In this document: one piece after another, positions 1 to 9,164 of the stretch
Position numbering within the stretch: position 1 is the stretch's first letter
How the letters are laid out: the number at the start of each line of letters is the position of its first letter
DNA from: Lachnospiraceae bacterium
GTDB lineage: Bacteria; Bacillota; Clostridia; Lachnospirales; Lachnospiraceae
DNA length: 64,000 nt
Reading direction: 5' to 3'
Assembly (NCBI GenBank): GCA_015258095.1
Contig: JABZIV010000004.1
Location: forward strand, 1-64,000
The notes under the pieces: model-generated
What the model was told of the DNA's origin: nothing
Seen by the model: the letters and a program-made list of their open reading frames with translations, nothing else
Database searches by the model: none
Made by a program: the position numbers and the translations under genes

Positions 1-264
1 GAGGAAGAGCTGCAAGAAGGTATCGTACAAGAAGAAATTGTACCAGAGGAACAGTCGGCGACGGATCCGGGAGAAGAGTGGATGCGACATCAAAGGCTTC
101 TCCGGAGGATTCAGAGGAAGACGAGGTGGAGGATTTTTCTTCTGGATTATGGGGAGAAAATATACTATACGGTGAAGCTTATTCTCGCGGTGATGGCCAT
201 CTTGCTTGCTTTTTCCGCCATGGCAGGACAGAGTTATACCCCGTTTTTGTACAATCAGTTTTAG
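1..264 (+). CDS. MBOAT-family membrane O-acyltransferase (3' end only)
   Basis: The reading frame is open from base 1 and stops with TAG at 262-264, so only the last 87 codons are in the window. An acidic stretch rich in Glu is followed by a basic segment, one hydrophobic helix (VKLILAVMAILLAFSAMAG) and the end FLYNQF. A final membrane helix followed by a short aromatic tail ending in Phe is typical of MBOAT/AlgI-type O-acyltransferases, which move acyl groups across the membrane to surface polymers. The next gene encodes a DHHW/AlgX-like protein, the usual partner of such an acyltransferase, which strengthens the call. The acidic insert before the last helix is unusual. The catalytic His region lies outside the window, so the assignment rests on the C-terminus and context. 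Confidence 0.6.
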   Translation, partial: EEELQEGIVQEEIVPEEQSATDPGEEWMRHQRLLRRIQRKTRWRIFLLDYGEKIYYTVKLILAVMAILLAFSAMAGQSYTPFLYNQF

Positions 265-281
265 TAAGATGAGGAGATAGC

Positions 282-1943
282 GTGGAAGGCAGCACGAAAG
301 AAAGAATGGATGATGTGGAAGACAGCGTGAAAAACAGAGTGGATGATGTGGAAGACAGCGCGAAAAACAGAGTGGATGATGTGGAAGACAGCGCAGATGA
401 TAAAGTGAAAGAAAGTGCGGAAGAGCAACGGAATCAGCGCGCGGAAGAACAGGAAGAGGAGCGGAATCTTCCGGAGAAGAATCCACTGCAAGGCTTCGCA
501 GTAGCGGTACTGCTGTGCTTTCTTTTTGTACTCTTTCTTCTGGGGGCAGTGCTTCCGCTCCGGAAGAAATATTCCGCGGAAGAAAAGAGAGCGTTCAGGA
601 CTTTTCCGGAGTTTAGCTGGAAAGGGCTTGTCAAAGGAAGTTATTTTCAGGATATTTCGGCGTGGTATCAGGACAGTTATCCCGGAAAAGAGTATTTGCT
701 CAGTCTGGATGAAAAAGTGGAGAGTCTTTACGGTTTGCAGGGAAAGGCGCTCTATGGAGGAGAGCGAAACAATGACACGGTGAAGGAGAGTATTCCGGAG
801 ACGGGAGAGATAGCGGAGACATTTTCTCTGACGAAGAATGCGGGAGAAGAAAATAAAGCGGAGAGTGGAGAGGCAGTCGAATCCCAAGGAGGAGAAAAGA
901 AAGAGAAGACAAAAGAAGAGGAGACGGGGAAGGTACCAAAAGAAGATACGGATAAGGCACAAAAGGAAGATAAGGAGGGAGGAGCCGGAACGGAACAAAG
1001 TTTCGAAACGGATGCGGTAGGCAATCTGGTTCTTCCGAAGACGGAGGGAAATGTAGCTTTACAGGGGGAGACGGTCGGCAGTCTCTATCTGGACGGGAAA
1101 GAGGCGTATGAGCTGTACTATTTTAGTGAAAAAGCGGTACGAAGCCATGCTTCTTTGTTGAATACCGTGCAGAGTATGTACCCGAACCTGACCGTGACGG
1201 CGATGGTTGTACCGAACTCTTTCGGCGTGCTCTTGGATGCGAAGACGCAGGAGAAGCTGGCTTCGTCTGGTATGGATCAGGCCATTTCCTATCTGTATAG
1301 TTTGATGGATAAGAGAGTGCATACGGTTGATGCCTTTTCTGCTTTGGCGTCTCATAAGAAAGAGTACATTTATTTTCGAACCGATCATCACTGGACACAA
1401 CTCGGGGCATATTACGCTTATCTTGCCTTCTCGAAGGAACACGGTTTTTCGGCGCTTCCTCTTTCCCATTTCTCCAAGGCGGAGTATAGCGGATTTTACG
1501 GTACATTTTATTTTTCCATGAATCGGCCGGAGGCATTGAAAGCGAATCCGGACACGGTGGTGGCCTATAGCGGAGAAGTCAACCGGATGCATTTTCAGGA
1601 TAAAAACGGGAAAGAAGGGGATGCTTCCCTGGTGAATGATGCGTCCGCTATGCTTCCCGGAAACAAATACAATTGTTTTATGATGGGGGATCATCCCTAC
1701 GCGGAAATTCATAACGAGAAGGGACAGAAGAATCTGCTGGTCATTAAGGATTCCTACGCCAATGCCTTTTTGCCTTTCCTCGCCGAGCATTACAAGAATA
1801 TCTATGTCATCGATTATCGTTACTATGAGAAGAAACTGCCGGAGTTGATTCGGGAGAAGGGCATCGAGGAGATTCTTTTCGTTAATAATGTGATGGGCAT
1901 CGGGCAGAAGTTATCCGGCAAGATGCTTTCTCTCTTTCAGTAA
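282..1943 (+). CDS. DHHW family protein (AlgX/AlgJ-like acetyltransferase partner)
   Basis: A 553-residue protein starting at GTG 282 behind a GAGGAG site. Residues about 1-68 are highly charged and contain an 11-residue tandem repeat (VDDVEDSAKNR type). One membrane helix follows at about 70-93, then a long extracytoplasmic part. D368-H369-H370-W371 is the signature of the DHHW family, and a KDSYANAF motif puts a candidate nucleophilic Ser at 491. AlgX/AlgJ-type proteins are SGNH-like O-acetyltransferases that receive acetyl groups from an MBOAT partner, encoded just upstream here with 17 bases between. A second low-complexity acidic/basic linker lies at about 185-240. Inference: this pair O-acetylates an exopolysaccharide or wall polymer; the substrate cannot be read from the sequence. 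Confidence 0.85.
   Translation: MEGSTKERMDDVEDSVKNRVDDVEDSAKNRVDDVEDSADDKVKESAEEQRNQRAEEQEEERNLPEKNPLQGFAVAVLLCFLFVLFLLGAVLPLRKKYSAEEKRAFRTFPEFSWKGLVKGSYFQDISAWYQDSYPGKEYLLSLDEKVESLYGLQGKALYGGERNNDTVKESIPETGEIAETFSLTKNAGEENKAESGEAVESQGGEKKEKTKEEETGKVPKEDTDKAQKEDKEGGAGTEQSFETDAVGNLVLPKTEGNVALQGETVGSLYLDGKEAYELYYFSEKAVRSHASLLNTVQSMYPNLTVTAMVVPNSFGVLLDAKTQEKLASSGMDQAISYLYSLMDKRVHTVDAFSALASHKKEYIYFRTDHHWTQLGAYYAYLAFSKEHGFSALPLSHFSKAEYSGFYGTFYFSMNRPEALKANPDTVVAYSGEVNRMHFQDKNGKEGDASLVNDASAMLPGNKYNCFMMGDHPYAEIHNEKGQKNLLVIKDSYANAFLPFLAEHYKNIYVIDYRYYEKKLPELIREKGIEEILFVNNVMGIGQKLSGKMLSLFQ
306..404 (+). repeat. 33-bp in-frame tandem repeat, three copies
   Basis: Three adjacent 33-bp units (306-338, 339-371, 372-404) encode VDDVEDS(V/A)KNR; the third diverges at its end. 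The period is a multiple of three, so copy-number change would lengthen or shorten the cytoplasmic N-terminus of the DHHW protein without a frameshift. Confidence 0.9.
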
Positions 1944-2020
1944 GGCTGGAGACAACGGTTCTTTCGGAGAAGTTCTTTTCAAATCGGGGTCTTCAAAATG
2001 GGGAATTCTGCAAGCTTTCG

Positions 2021-2049
2021 TTGACACAAGTTTTCCGATACCTTAGAAT
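2021..2049 (+). promoter_or_regulatory. sigma-A type promoter of rny
   Basis: TTGACA at 2021-2026, a 17-bp spacer and TAGAAT at 2044-2049: a perfect -35 and a 5/6 match -10. It lies about 100 bp before the rny start in the 207-bp gap after the DHHW gene, in which nothing else was seen. Confidence 0.75.
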
Positions 2050-2150
2050 GAATACGTTAAAATGATGAATATGGAATCTGAAATTTCGCAAGAAAATAAT
2101 TGCTTCGCATATTTGTACATTAACAAAGGAATATCGAGGAGGTATAAACA

Positions 2151-3701
2151 GTGAACCCGTTAGGAATAGCCATTTTATGTGTTGTGGCGGTTGTTGTGGG
2201 CGTGATCATGTTTATCCTTGGACAGAATAAAGAGCGGTCTATTTATGCAAAAACGGTAGGAAGTGCCGAGCAAAAGTCCAGAGAGATTATTGATGATGCC
2301 ATTCGAACAGCGGAAAACAAGAAAAGAGAGTCCTTACTGGAAGCGAAAGAGGAGGCTTTAAAAGCCAAAAACGATCTGGATAAGGAGATGAAAGACAGAA
2401 GAAAAGAAGTTAGTGAACTGGAAAGAAGAGTTTTAAAGAGGGAAGAGAGTTCCGAGAAGAAGGCGGCAAGCCTGGAACGGAAAGAAGCGGAACTCGTACG
2501 GAAAGAAGAAATTTTACAGGAGAAAGAAGGAGAAGTCGAGGCGCTGCACGCGCAGAAGGTTGTAGAATTGGAAAGAGTTTCCGGTCTTACCAAAGAGCAG
2601 GCAAGGCAGGAACTTTTGCATTCCGTTGAGGACAGTATCAAGCATGATACGGCGCTCATTATTCGGGAATATGATGCCAGAGCGAAGGAAGAAGCGGAGA
2701 AGATGGCAAGAGAGTATATCGTGGAAGCGATTCAGCGCTGTGCGGCAGACCAGGTGACGGAGTCCACCGTCTCGGTAGTACAGCTTCCGAACGATGAAAT
2801 GAAGGGGAGAATCATCGGCCGTGAGGGACGAAATATCCGGACACTGGAGCAGCTTACCGGTGTGGAACTGATTATTGATGATACACCGGAGGCGGTCGTT
2901 CTTTCCGGTTTCGACCCGATTCGGAGAGAAGTTGCAAGGATTGCCCTGGAAAAGCTCATTGTAGACGGACGTATTCATCCGGCACGGATTGAAGAAGTGG
3001 TGGAGAAGAGCAGGAAAGAAGTCAATGACACCATCAAGGAAGAGGGAGAGTCTGCGACCCTGGAACTCGGCATTCACGGGATTCATCCGGAACTCGTTTT
3101 CCTTCTGGGAAGAATGAAGTTCCGTACCTCCTTCGGGCAGAATGCTTTACAGCATTCCATGGAAGTTGCGCAGATTTCCGGTTTACTTGCCCAGGAGCTC
3201 GGCTTGGATACGCGTCTTGCGAAGCGCGCAGGCTTACTGCATGACATTGGAAAGGCGATTGACCATGAGGTGGAAGGTAGCCACGTGGATCTCGGAATTG
3301 AGCTTTGTCAGAAGTATCATGAGCCCGATGTGGTAATCAATGCAGTGGCGTCGCATCACGGCGGAACAGAGCCGACTTCGATGATTTCCTTCATCGTTGC
3401 GGCGGCGGATGCGATTTCCGCGGCGAGACCGGGAGCGAGAAGAAAATCGCTCGAGACCTATACGAACCGCCTGAAGGAGTTGGAGGAGATTGCGAACTCC
3501 TATCAGGGAGTCGAAAAGTCTTTTGCCGTACAGGCCGGTCGTGAAGTGCGTATTATGGTTGTTCCGGAAGAAGTCAGTGATGACGATATGACGATTATGG
3601 CACGGAATATTTCCCAGCAGATTCAGGATCAGATGCAGTATCCCGGCGTCATTAAAGTAAATATTATCCGTGAATCCAGAGCGGTGGATTACGCAAAATA
3701 A
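2151..3701 (+). CDS. rny: Ribonuclease Y
   Basis: A 516-residue endoribonuclease, close to the usual ~520. It begins at GTG 2151 behind GAGGAGGT. An N-terminal membrane helix (residues about 4-23) tethers it to the membrane, followed by a long charged coiled coil (about 30-200), a KH RNA-binding domain with [13 protein letters not shown] at about 223-236, and an HD phosphohydrolase domain with the metal-binding H364-D365 pair in LLHDIGK. In Firmicutes RNase Y initiates mRNA decay and processes riboswitch leaders. It has its own strong promoter and a hairpin after the stop, so it looks monocistronic. No unusual features. Confidence 0.97.
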   Translation: MNPLGIAILCVVAVVVGVIMFILGQNKERSIYAKTVGSAEQKSREIIDDAIRTAENKKRESLLEAKEEALKAKNDLDKEMKDRRKEVSELERRVLKREESSEKKAASLERKEAELVRKEEILQEKEGEVEALHAQKVVELERVSGLTKEQARQELLHSVEDSIKHDTALIIREYDARAKEEAEKMAREYIVEAIQRCAADQVTESTVSVVQLPNDEMKGRIIGREGRNIRTLEQLTGVELIIDDTPEAVVLSGFDPIRREVARIALEKLIVDGRIHPARIEEVVEKSRKEVNDTIKEEGESATLELGIHGIHPELVFLLGRMKFRTSFGQNALQHSMEVAQISGLLAQELGLDTRLAKRAGLLHDIGKAIDHEVEGSHVDLGIELCQKYHEPDVVINAVASHHGGTEPTSMISFIVAAADAISAARPGARRKSLETYTNRLKELEEIANSYQGVEKSFAVQAGREVRIMVVPEEVSDDDMTIMARNISQQIQDQMQYPGVIKVNIIRESRAVDYAK

Positions 3702-3707
3702 GGCAGC

Positions 3708-3743
3708 GGCACAGAGTCAGTCAAGGCTTTGTGCCGAAGTTTT
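3708..3743 (+). terminator. Probable terminator after rny
   Basis: GGCACAGAG at 3708-3716 pairs with CTTTGTGCC at 3727-3735 with one G-U type pair, followed by a weak T-rich tail (GAAGTTTTATA). Read-through into the next gene is possible because the tail is poor. Confidence 0.5.
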
Positions 3744-3769
3744 ATAGGGATATATAAGGAGAGAACAGA

Positions 3770-6490
3770 GTGGATAATAAGAGTAGAGGAAGGAGAAAAC
3801 GGAAGTCCATACTTCGTTTTTTTGCGACGGTTTTCGCCTCTTTAGCCGTCTTACTGGTGCTGTTGACTCTTGTCGGGTACTTTGTCTTTATTCGACCCGA
3901 ATTAAACCGGCTCCGTACCGGTGCGTATGCGAAACTGGCAAGCAGCAATCTGAAAGACATGACGAAGCGCTCGGATACGGTGGTTCTGGACTATCAGGGA
4001 AATACCCTGGGAACCATTAATGCGGGGCATTTTGTTTATGCTACGATTGACCAGATTTCTCCGAATTTACAAAATGCCTATATTGCACAGGAAGACCGGA
4101 AGTTTCGGACGCATCATGGCGTAGATTATATGGCGACGCTTCGTGCTGTTTTAAAGCTCGTGAAAAACAGAGGAAGAATCACGCAGGGCGGTTCTACGAT
4201 TACGCAGCAGGTAGTGAAGAATACCTACCTTACATCGGAGCGAACCTATACCCGAAAGATTGTAGAGATGATTCTTGCGCAGGAGCTCGAGAAGCGTTAC
4301 ACCAAAGCGGATATCATGGAGATTTATTGCAATACGAATTTCTATGGAAATAACTGCTATGGAGTGGAAGCGGCAAGTCACTACTACTTTGATAAATCCG
4401 CAAAGGATCTCACAGTGGAGGAAGCGGCGACGCTTGCCGGAATTTCCAATGCGCCCAGTCGTTATGAACCGGTTAGACACCCGGAGCTTGCACTGAAAAA
4501 GAGAAACCAGGTCTTGAAGTCAATGGAGACCGTAGGCTATCTTACGGAGCAGGATTATCAGACGGCAGTGAATACGCCGCTCACCTTATCCAGAAACAGC
4601 CAGAAGACGACGGATGAGGACTATTTGAATGCGTATGCTTTGTATGCCGCAACGATTCGTCTCATGGAAGTGAATCAATTTCCTTTTACCTATCATTTTG
4701 CAAATGCGGAGGAAAAAGAAAATTATCAGGATCAGTATGAAGAGACGTATGCCTATTACAACAGAGAACTTCGTGCCGGAGGGTATACGATTCATACGGC
4801 GTTGAATCCGGAAGTGCAGGCAAAAGCACAGGAAATTTTGGATAAGAGCCTTTCGAAGTTCAAAGAAGTACAGGAAAACGGGAAGTTTTCCATGCAGGGT
4901 GCGGCAGTGATTGTGGACAATAAAAGCGGCTATGTGGTTGCGACCATTGGCGGACGGGGAACGGAAGATAAGTACAATCGTGCATACCTAAGCTTTCGTC
5001 AGCCCGGTTCCGCCATCAAGCCTCTCCTGGATTATGCGCCGGCACTGGATCTCGGTGTATTTAATGCAGCGAGTCTGATTGATGATCACAAGTGGGACGA
5101 CGGACCGTCCAACTCCGGAGACCATTACTATGGTCAGGTAACGCTTCGAGAAGCGACGAATCGTTCTTTGAATACGGTCGCTTGGCAGGTCTTGGACAAT
5201 GTCGGGATTGCCGATGGTCTTTCTTATCTTGAGAAAATGCATTTTCTGGGTATCAGTGTAAAGGATTATAATGCGCTTGCCGTTTCCATCGGCGGATTTA
5301 CGAACGGTCTTCGTATCGTGGATATGGCAAAGGGATATTCCACACTTGCAAATGGCGGAATGTACGATGGAAAAAGCTGTATTGTGAAGATTGAATCGGA
5401 GAAAGACGGTGTGGTAGCGGACGAAAGTACGCTGAAGAAAAGTCGGGTGTATTCCGAGGATACCGCTTTTATTATGACGGATATCCTAAAAGGAACGATG
5501 AACACGGAGTACGGCACCGGACGAGGCTTACAGTTAAAGAACAAGATGCCCGCTGCCGGAAAGACGGGAACAAGTAACGGTTCCAAGGATACCTGGTTCT
5601 GCGGATACACGAAATACTACAGTATGGCGGTTTGGGTCGGACACGATATTCCGGTCGAGATGCCGGGAGTATACGGTGCAACCTATGCCGGGAAGATCTG
5701 GAAGAATGTAATGGACAGTCTTCACGAAGGTTTAAGTCCGGAAGACTGGGAAGCACCGAACACGGTAAAAAAAGAAGCGGACGAGAAGTCGGGGATTACG
5801 GATTATGTCTCTCTTACAGCAAAGCAAAAGGGAGAAGAGCTTCGGAAGAAGAAAGAAGAGAAGGACAAGAAAGATACCGTTGTAAAGAATTTACAGAAGT
5901 ATCAAGCGCTGAAAATCAATAAGATAGAGGATATCTTTACAGCTAGAACCCTTTTCTCGGACACAAGGGATCTTCTAAACGATATTCAGGACGAGAAGTT
6001 TAAGGAGGAATACCAGAACAAACTCTTTACGAAGCAGAAGGATTTCCTGAAGATTGAAGAAGAACGTAAAGATGAGATCGATGCCTACATCAAGAAGAAA
6101 GAGGAGGAGTCCAGGGTAGCGGAGTCGATTGCGGAAAGCAAGGCGAAGGAAGAAGAGGAGAAAGTTGCGGGAAACGCAAAGAAAGAGGCATTTCTGTCTT
6201 CCCTTACTGCACTGCAAAGCCTGGAAGTACGGGATGGAGACACCGAAGGACTGATTAGTGATGCAATCGAGCGTTTACAGGAATTACAGGGGACGGAGGA
6301 GTATCATGCTCTCAGTCAGCAGTTGGAGAAAGCCATTGCAAGAGTAAGAAAGTTGCCTGCAAAGGCGGAGAGTTCGACGAAGAACAGTAATATAGGGCCC
6401 GGCGGCAGTGTGAATCCGGACAACGGACCGGATGTGCCGGATTACGCGGGAGACGAGGATAGTGAAAACGGTCCCGGCATGACGCCGTAA
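3770..6490 (+). CDS. Class A penicillin-binding protein (transglycosylase/transpeptidase)
   Basis: A 906-residue bifunctional peptidoglycan synthase with GTG start behind AAGGAG. After a basic N-terminus and a membrane helix (about 15-42) comes a GT51 glycosyltransferase domain: EDRKFRTHHG carries the catalytic Glu, and GGSTITQQ follows. The transpeptidase domain has the acyl-enzyme S414 in GSAIK, an SLN motif, and K598-T-G in the KTGTSNGSKDTWF box. The last ~230 residues are an unusual extension: a Glu/Lys-rich predicted coiled coil, then a Gly/Pro/Asp-rich tail. The enzyme polymerises and cross-links glycan strands on the outer face of the membrane. It is PBP1A-like; the exact subclass (PbpA, PonA or PbpF) is not resolved. 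Confidence 0.93.
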   Translation: MDNKSRGRRKRKSILRFFATVFASLAVLLVLLTLVGYFVFIRPELNRLRTGAYAKLASSNLKDMTKRSDTVVLDYQGNTLGTINAGHFVYATIDQISPNLQNAYIAQEDRKFRTHHGVDYMATLRAVLKLVKNRGRITQGGSTITQQVVKNTYLTSERTYTRKIVEMILAQELEKRYTKADIMEIYCNTNFYGNNCYGVEAASHYYFDKSAKDLTVEEAATLAGISNAPSRYEPVRHPELALKKRNQVLKSMETVGYLTEQDYQTAVNTPLTLSRNSQKTTDEDYLNAYALYAATIRLMEVNQFPFTYHFANAEEKENYQDQYEETYAYYNRELRAGGYTIHTALNPEVQAKAQEILDKSLSKFKEVQENGKFSMQGAAVIVDNKSGYVVATIGGRGTEDKYNRAYLSFRQPGSAIKPLLDYAPALDLGVFNAASLIDDHKWDDGPSNSGDHYYGQVTLREATNRSLNTVAWQVLDNVGIADGLSYLEKMHFLGISVKDYNALAVSIGGFTNGLRIVDMAKGYSTLANGGMYDGKSCIVKIESEKDGVVADESTLKKSRVYSEDTAFIMTDILKGTMNTEYGTGRGLQLKNKMPAAGKTGTSNGSKDTWFCGYTKYYSMAVWVGHDIPVEMPGVYGATYAGKIWKNVMDSLHEGLSPEDWEAPNTVKKEADEKSGITDYVSLTAKQKGEELRKKKEEKDKKDTVVKNLQKYQALKINKIEDIFTARTLFSDTRDLLNDIQDEKFKEEYQNKLFTKQKDFLKIEEERKDEIDAYIKKKEEESRVAESIAESKAKEEEEKVAGNAKKEAFLSSLTALQSLEVRDGDTEGLISDAIERLQELQGTEEYHALSQQLEKAIARVRKLPAKAESSTKNSNIGPGGSVNPDNGPDVPDYAGDEDSENGPGMTP

Positions 6491-6604
6491 GAAAAGGATA
6501 AAGGCATTTGCAGGGATATCCCGAACGTTGGGATGGAAGTAAGCCTTTACTTTGGTCTTAATGGGATAGGGATGTGGGCTTTTACAAAGTGGGAAGGAGT
6601 AAGA

Positions 6605-7606
6605 TTGGGCGTATACAAGCTGGAACCTGCCTGTAAGGATTATCTCTGGGGAGGCAATCGATTAAGAGAGAACTTTCATATTCAGGATGAGAAGAATCCC
6701 TTAGCGGAGGCCTGGGTACTGTCCTGTCATAAAGATGGAGAGAGTATGCTTGTTCTCTCGCCTTCTGAAAGGGTTTCACTACCTGCATTTCTTCGGAATA
6801 ACCCCTCGTTTTCCGGAAGTCTGGCGGAGAAATTTCCCGTCTTTCCGGTCCTAATCAAACTGATTGATGCAAAGCTTCCTTTGTCTGTTCAGGTGCATCC
6901 GGATGACGCTTACGCCGAAAAGAGGGAAGGAGGACTCGGAAAGACGGAGATGTGGCTCGTTCTTGAGAGAGGAGAAGGGGCCTTCCTTTACTATGGCTTC
7001 AAAAAGGAATATACGAAAGAAGAAGTCCGGGCAGCGATTGAAGGACAGTATCTAACGGATTATTTGGAGAAGGTTCCGGTGGAAAAAGGGGATGTTTTCT
7101 TCATTCCGGCAGGAACGGTTCATGCCATTGGGGCAGGAATTGTCATTGCGGAAATTCAGGAAAATTCAAACCTCACTTACCGTGTCTACGATTATGGAAG
7201 GAAAGATAAGAACGGGAAGGAGAGAGAACTGCATATTGCGAAGGCCTTGGATGTCATGCACTGTAAGCCGGCAGGAAGAGGGAAGACAGTGGATGAAGAG
7301 ATAAGCGGAGGATGTAGACGGCTCGCGAGCTGTCCTTACTTCACAGTGGACAGGGCTTTCTTGAGAGAGGGAGAGAAGCTTATAAAAAGCGTCGGAAAAG
7401 AGAGTTTTCTCTCGGCGATTCTCTTAAACGGACAAGGAAAAGTGCAGGAGGAAGCAGGAGGGCGGGAACTCTCTGCTGAAAAGGGAAATGGCTTTTTCAT
7501 TCCGGCAGGAAGCGGAGATGTTTCCTTCTTCGGGGAAGGAGAGTGGCTATTTACCTATCTTGCCGGGGATTCGAAGAAGGCAGAGTTTCGCATAAAAGAT
7601 AGATAG
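6605..7606 (+). CDS. manA: Mannose-6-phosphate isomerase, class I
   Basis: A 333-residue cupin enzyme interconverting mannose-6-phosphate and fructose-6-phosphate. The open frame extends upstream to 6533, but TTG 6605 has a well-spaced GGAAGGAG site and gives the family start (GVYKLEPACKDYLWGG), so I use 6605. QVHPDDAYA and KTEMWLVLE supply the Gln, His and Glu zinc ligands and GTVHAIGAG the second His. The enzyme is at the short end for class I. It feeds mannose into glycolysis or supplies mannose-6-phosphate for GDP-mannose synthesis; no partner genes for either are adjacent. An unusual 22-bp tandem repeat follows its stop. Confidence 0.92.
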   Translation: MGVYKLEPACKDYLWGGNRLRENFHIQDEKNPLAEAWVLSCHKDGESMLVLSPSERVSLPAFLRNNPSFSGSLAEKFPVFPVLIKLIDAKLPLSVQVHPDDAYAEKREGGLGKTEMWLVLERGEGAFLYYGFKKEYTKEEVRAAIEGQYLTDYLEKVPVEKGDVFFIPAGTVHAIGAGIVIAEIQENSNLTYRVYDYGRKDKNGKERELHIAKALDVMHCKPAGRGKTVDEEISGGCRRLASCPYFTVDRAFLREGEKLIKSVGKESFLSAILLNGQGKVQEEAGGRELSAEKGNGFFIPAGSGDVSFFGEGEWLFTYLAGDSKKAEFRIKDR

Positions 7607-7633
7607 GAAGAACAGAAAAAAGGCAAGAAATTT

Positions 7634-7765
7634 AGAAGAAAGACAATAGAAGTATAGAAGAAAGACAATAGAAGTATAGAAGAAAGACAATAGAAGTATA
7701 GAAGAAAGACAATAGAAGTACGGAAGAAAGACAATAGAAGTACGGAAGAAGGATAAGAAGAAAAA
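7634..7765 (+). repeat. 22-bp tandem repeat between manA and bioY
   Basis: Five near-identical 22-bp units (7634-7655, 7656-7677, 7678-7699, 7700-7721, 7722-7743) with core AGAAAGACAATAGAAGTA, followed by a degenerate sixth unit. The period is not a multiple of three and the array has no coding role; it sits just before the bioY ribosome-binding site. Confidence 0.95.
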
Positions 7766-7776
7766 GGGAGAGTAAA

Positions 7777-8316
7777 ATGAAGATGCAAACGAAGGAAATT
7801 GTGGTGATGGCTCTTATGACGGCGGTTTTGTCTGTCTTATCTCCTCTTTCCATTCCCATCGGTCCGGTACCGGTTACCCTGGCTACGTTTGCGGTTTGTC
7901 TCACCGTTACGGTACTTGGAGGAAAACGGGGAACGATTTCGTATCTTGTTTATCTGCTCCTCGGTCTCGTCGGGCTTCCTATCTTTTCCAAGTTTGAAGG
8001 AGGAATAGGGAAGTTACTCGGCCCGACCGGCGGCTATCTTATCGGTATGATTTTTCTCTGCGGGATAGGAGGCTTTGCTGTATCCCGCTTTGCAAAAAAT
8101 ATTGTTTTAGAGTATCTTTTCTTTTTGCTGGGTATTGCGCTTTGTTACCTCTTCGGAACCGTATGGCTTGCGAAAGTCCTGTCTTTTGATTTTCAGAAAG
8201 CTCTTTCTGTCGGTGTTCTTCCATTTATTCTTCCTGATTGCATCAAAGTCTTTCTTGCTTTACTTCTTGGAAGAAGAATTAGAGCCGTTTTAGACAGACA
8301 GAGTACAGGAGAGTAG
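7777..8316 (+). CDS. bioY: BioY biotin transporter substrate-binding (S) component
   Basis: A 179-residue integral membrane protein with about six hydrophobic helices, the usual BioY size. MKMQTKEIVVMALMTAVL at the start and the GPTGGYLIGM motif after KFEGGIGKLL are characteristic. BioY binds biotin and works with the shared ECF energy-coupling module (two ATPases and EcfT), not encoded in this window. ATG 7777 follows a GGGAGAG site. It stands alone, with no bio genes nearby, suggesting biotin scavenging. No BirA-type operator was recognised in the repeat-filled upstream gap. Confidence 0.93.
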   Translation: MKMQTKEIVVMALMTAVLSVLSPLSIPIGPVPVTLATFAVCLTVTVLGGKRGTISYLVYLLLGLVGLPIFSKFEGGIGKLLGPTGGYLIGMIFLCGIGGFAVSRFAKNIVLEYLFFLLGIALCYLFGTVWLAKVLSFDFQKALSVGVLPFILPDCIKVFLALLLGRRIRAVLDRQSTGE

Positions 8317-8356
8317 TAGGTCGGTTTTCAGAAATGCCGGAGAAATGGAGTAGGGG

Positions 8357-9109
8357 ATGTTGGATCAGTTTTCGAGAACGGAGCTCCTGTTAGGGCAGGA
8401 TGCAACGGAGAAACTCAGAAAGAAGAAGGTGATTGTCTTCGGAATAGGCGGAGTAGGCGGCTACGCGGTGGAAGCGCTTGCCCGTTCCGGAGTGGGAAGA
8501 ATCGATCTTTGCGATGATGATGTCGTGTGCCTTACCAATCTGAATAGGCAGCTGATTGCAACGAGAGAGACCATCGGTAAGCCGAAAGTAGAGATTATGA
8601 GAGAACGGATTCACAGTATCAATCCCCATTGCGAGGTACAGGTTTTTCGTTCATTTTATCTCCCGGAGACGGCTTCACAGTTTGATTTTTCAATCTATGA
8701 TTATGTCATTGATGCGGTAGACACGGTAACGGCAAAGCTCTCTTTGATATCGGAGGCGAATCGCCTTCGGGTGCCGATTATCAGTGCAATGGGAGCGGGA
8801 AATAAGTTGGATCCCGGCGCATTTAAAGTTTCGGATATCTATAAAACCGCTGTCTGTCCTCTGGCGAAGGTCATGAGAAGAGAGTGTAAGAAGAGGGGGA
8901 TTTCGAAGTTAAAAGTCGTGTATTCTGAAGAAAAGCCCTTAAAACCTTTAGAAATACCGGGAAGTAGTTGTCGGGAACACTGTATCTGTCCGAAAGGTTC
9001 CGTACATAAGTGTACGGAAAAGCGGGCGATTCCCGGTTCGGTTCCGTTTGTACCGCCGGTAGTGGGATTTCTCTTGGCTGCGGAAGTTGTGAAAGATATG
9101 CTTATCTAA
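8357..9109 (+). CDS. tcdA: tRNA threonylcarbamoyladenosine dehydratase (TcdA/CsdL)
   Basis: A 250-residue E1-like enzyme of the ThiF/MoeB superfamily. GIGGVGGYAVEALARSG is the nucleotide-binding loop, followed by the DDDVV and TNLNRQ motifs and an IDAVDTVTAK segment, as in E. coli TcdA. A C-terminal Cys-rich segment (SSCREHCICPKG, then HKC) is present. The enzyme uses ATP to cyclise t6A37 to ct6A in ANN-decoding tRNAs. ATG 8357 is 40 bp after bioY and preceded by GGAG at a loose distance. A general ThiF-family protein is the alternative, but length and motif order favour TcdA. Confidence 0.9.
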   Translation: MLDQFSRTELLLGQDATEKLRKKKVIVFGIGGVGGYAVEALARSGVGRIDLCDDDVVCLTNLNRQLIATRETIGKPKVEIMRERIHSINPHCEVQVFRSFYLPETASQFDFSIYDYVIDAVDTVTAKLSLISEANRLRVPIISAMGAGNKLDPGAFKVSDIYKTAVCPLAKVMRRECKKRGISKLKVVYSEEKPLKPLEIPGSSCREHCICPKGSVHKCTEKRAIPGSVPFVPPVVGFLLAAEVVKDMLI

Positions 9110-9164
9110 CGAAGCGGCGCAGCCGATAGAAAAAGAGGAGAAGTGAAAGAGACAGGGAACAGGG

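Noticed and set aside
261..998. 245-codon open frame on the minus strand inside the DHHW gene
   Set aside because: It is antisense to a recognised gene, has a low-complexity Phe/Leu/His-rich translation and no ribosome-binding site; it arises from the repeat and codon bias of the opposite strand.
1059..1790. 243-codon minus-strand frame in the DHHW gene
   Set aside because: Antisense shadow of a conserved domain; the DHHW and KDSYANAF motifs are on the plus strand.
7555..7904. Minus-strand frames over the 22-bp repeat, with repeating FLLYFYCLSS translation
   Set aside because: The pattern is just the 22-bp tandem array read in the other direction and overlaps manA and bioY; there is no start site or family similarity.
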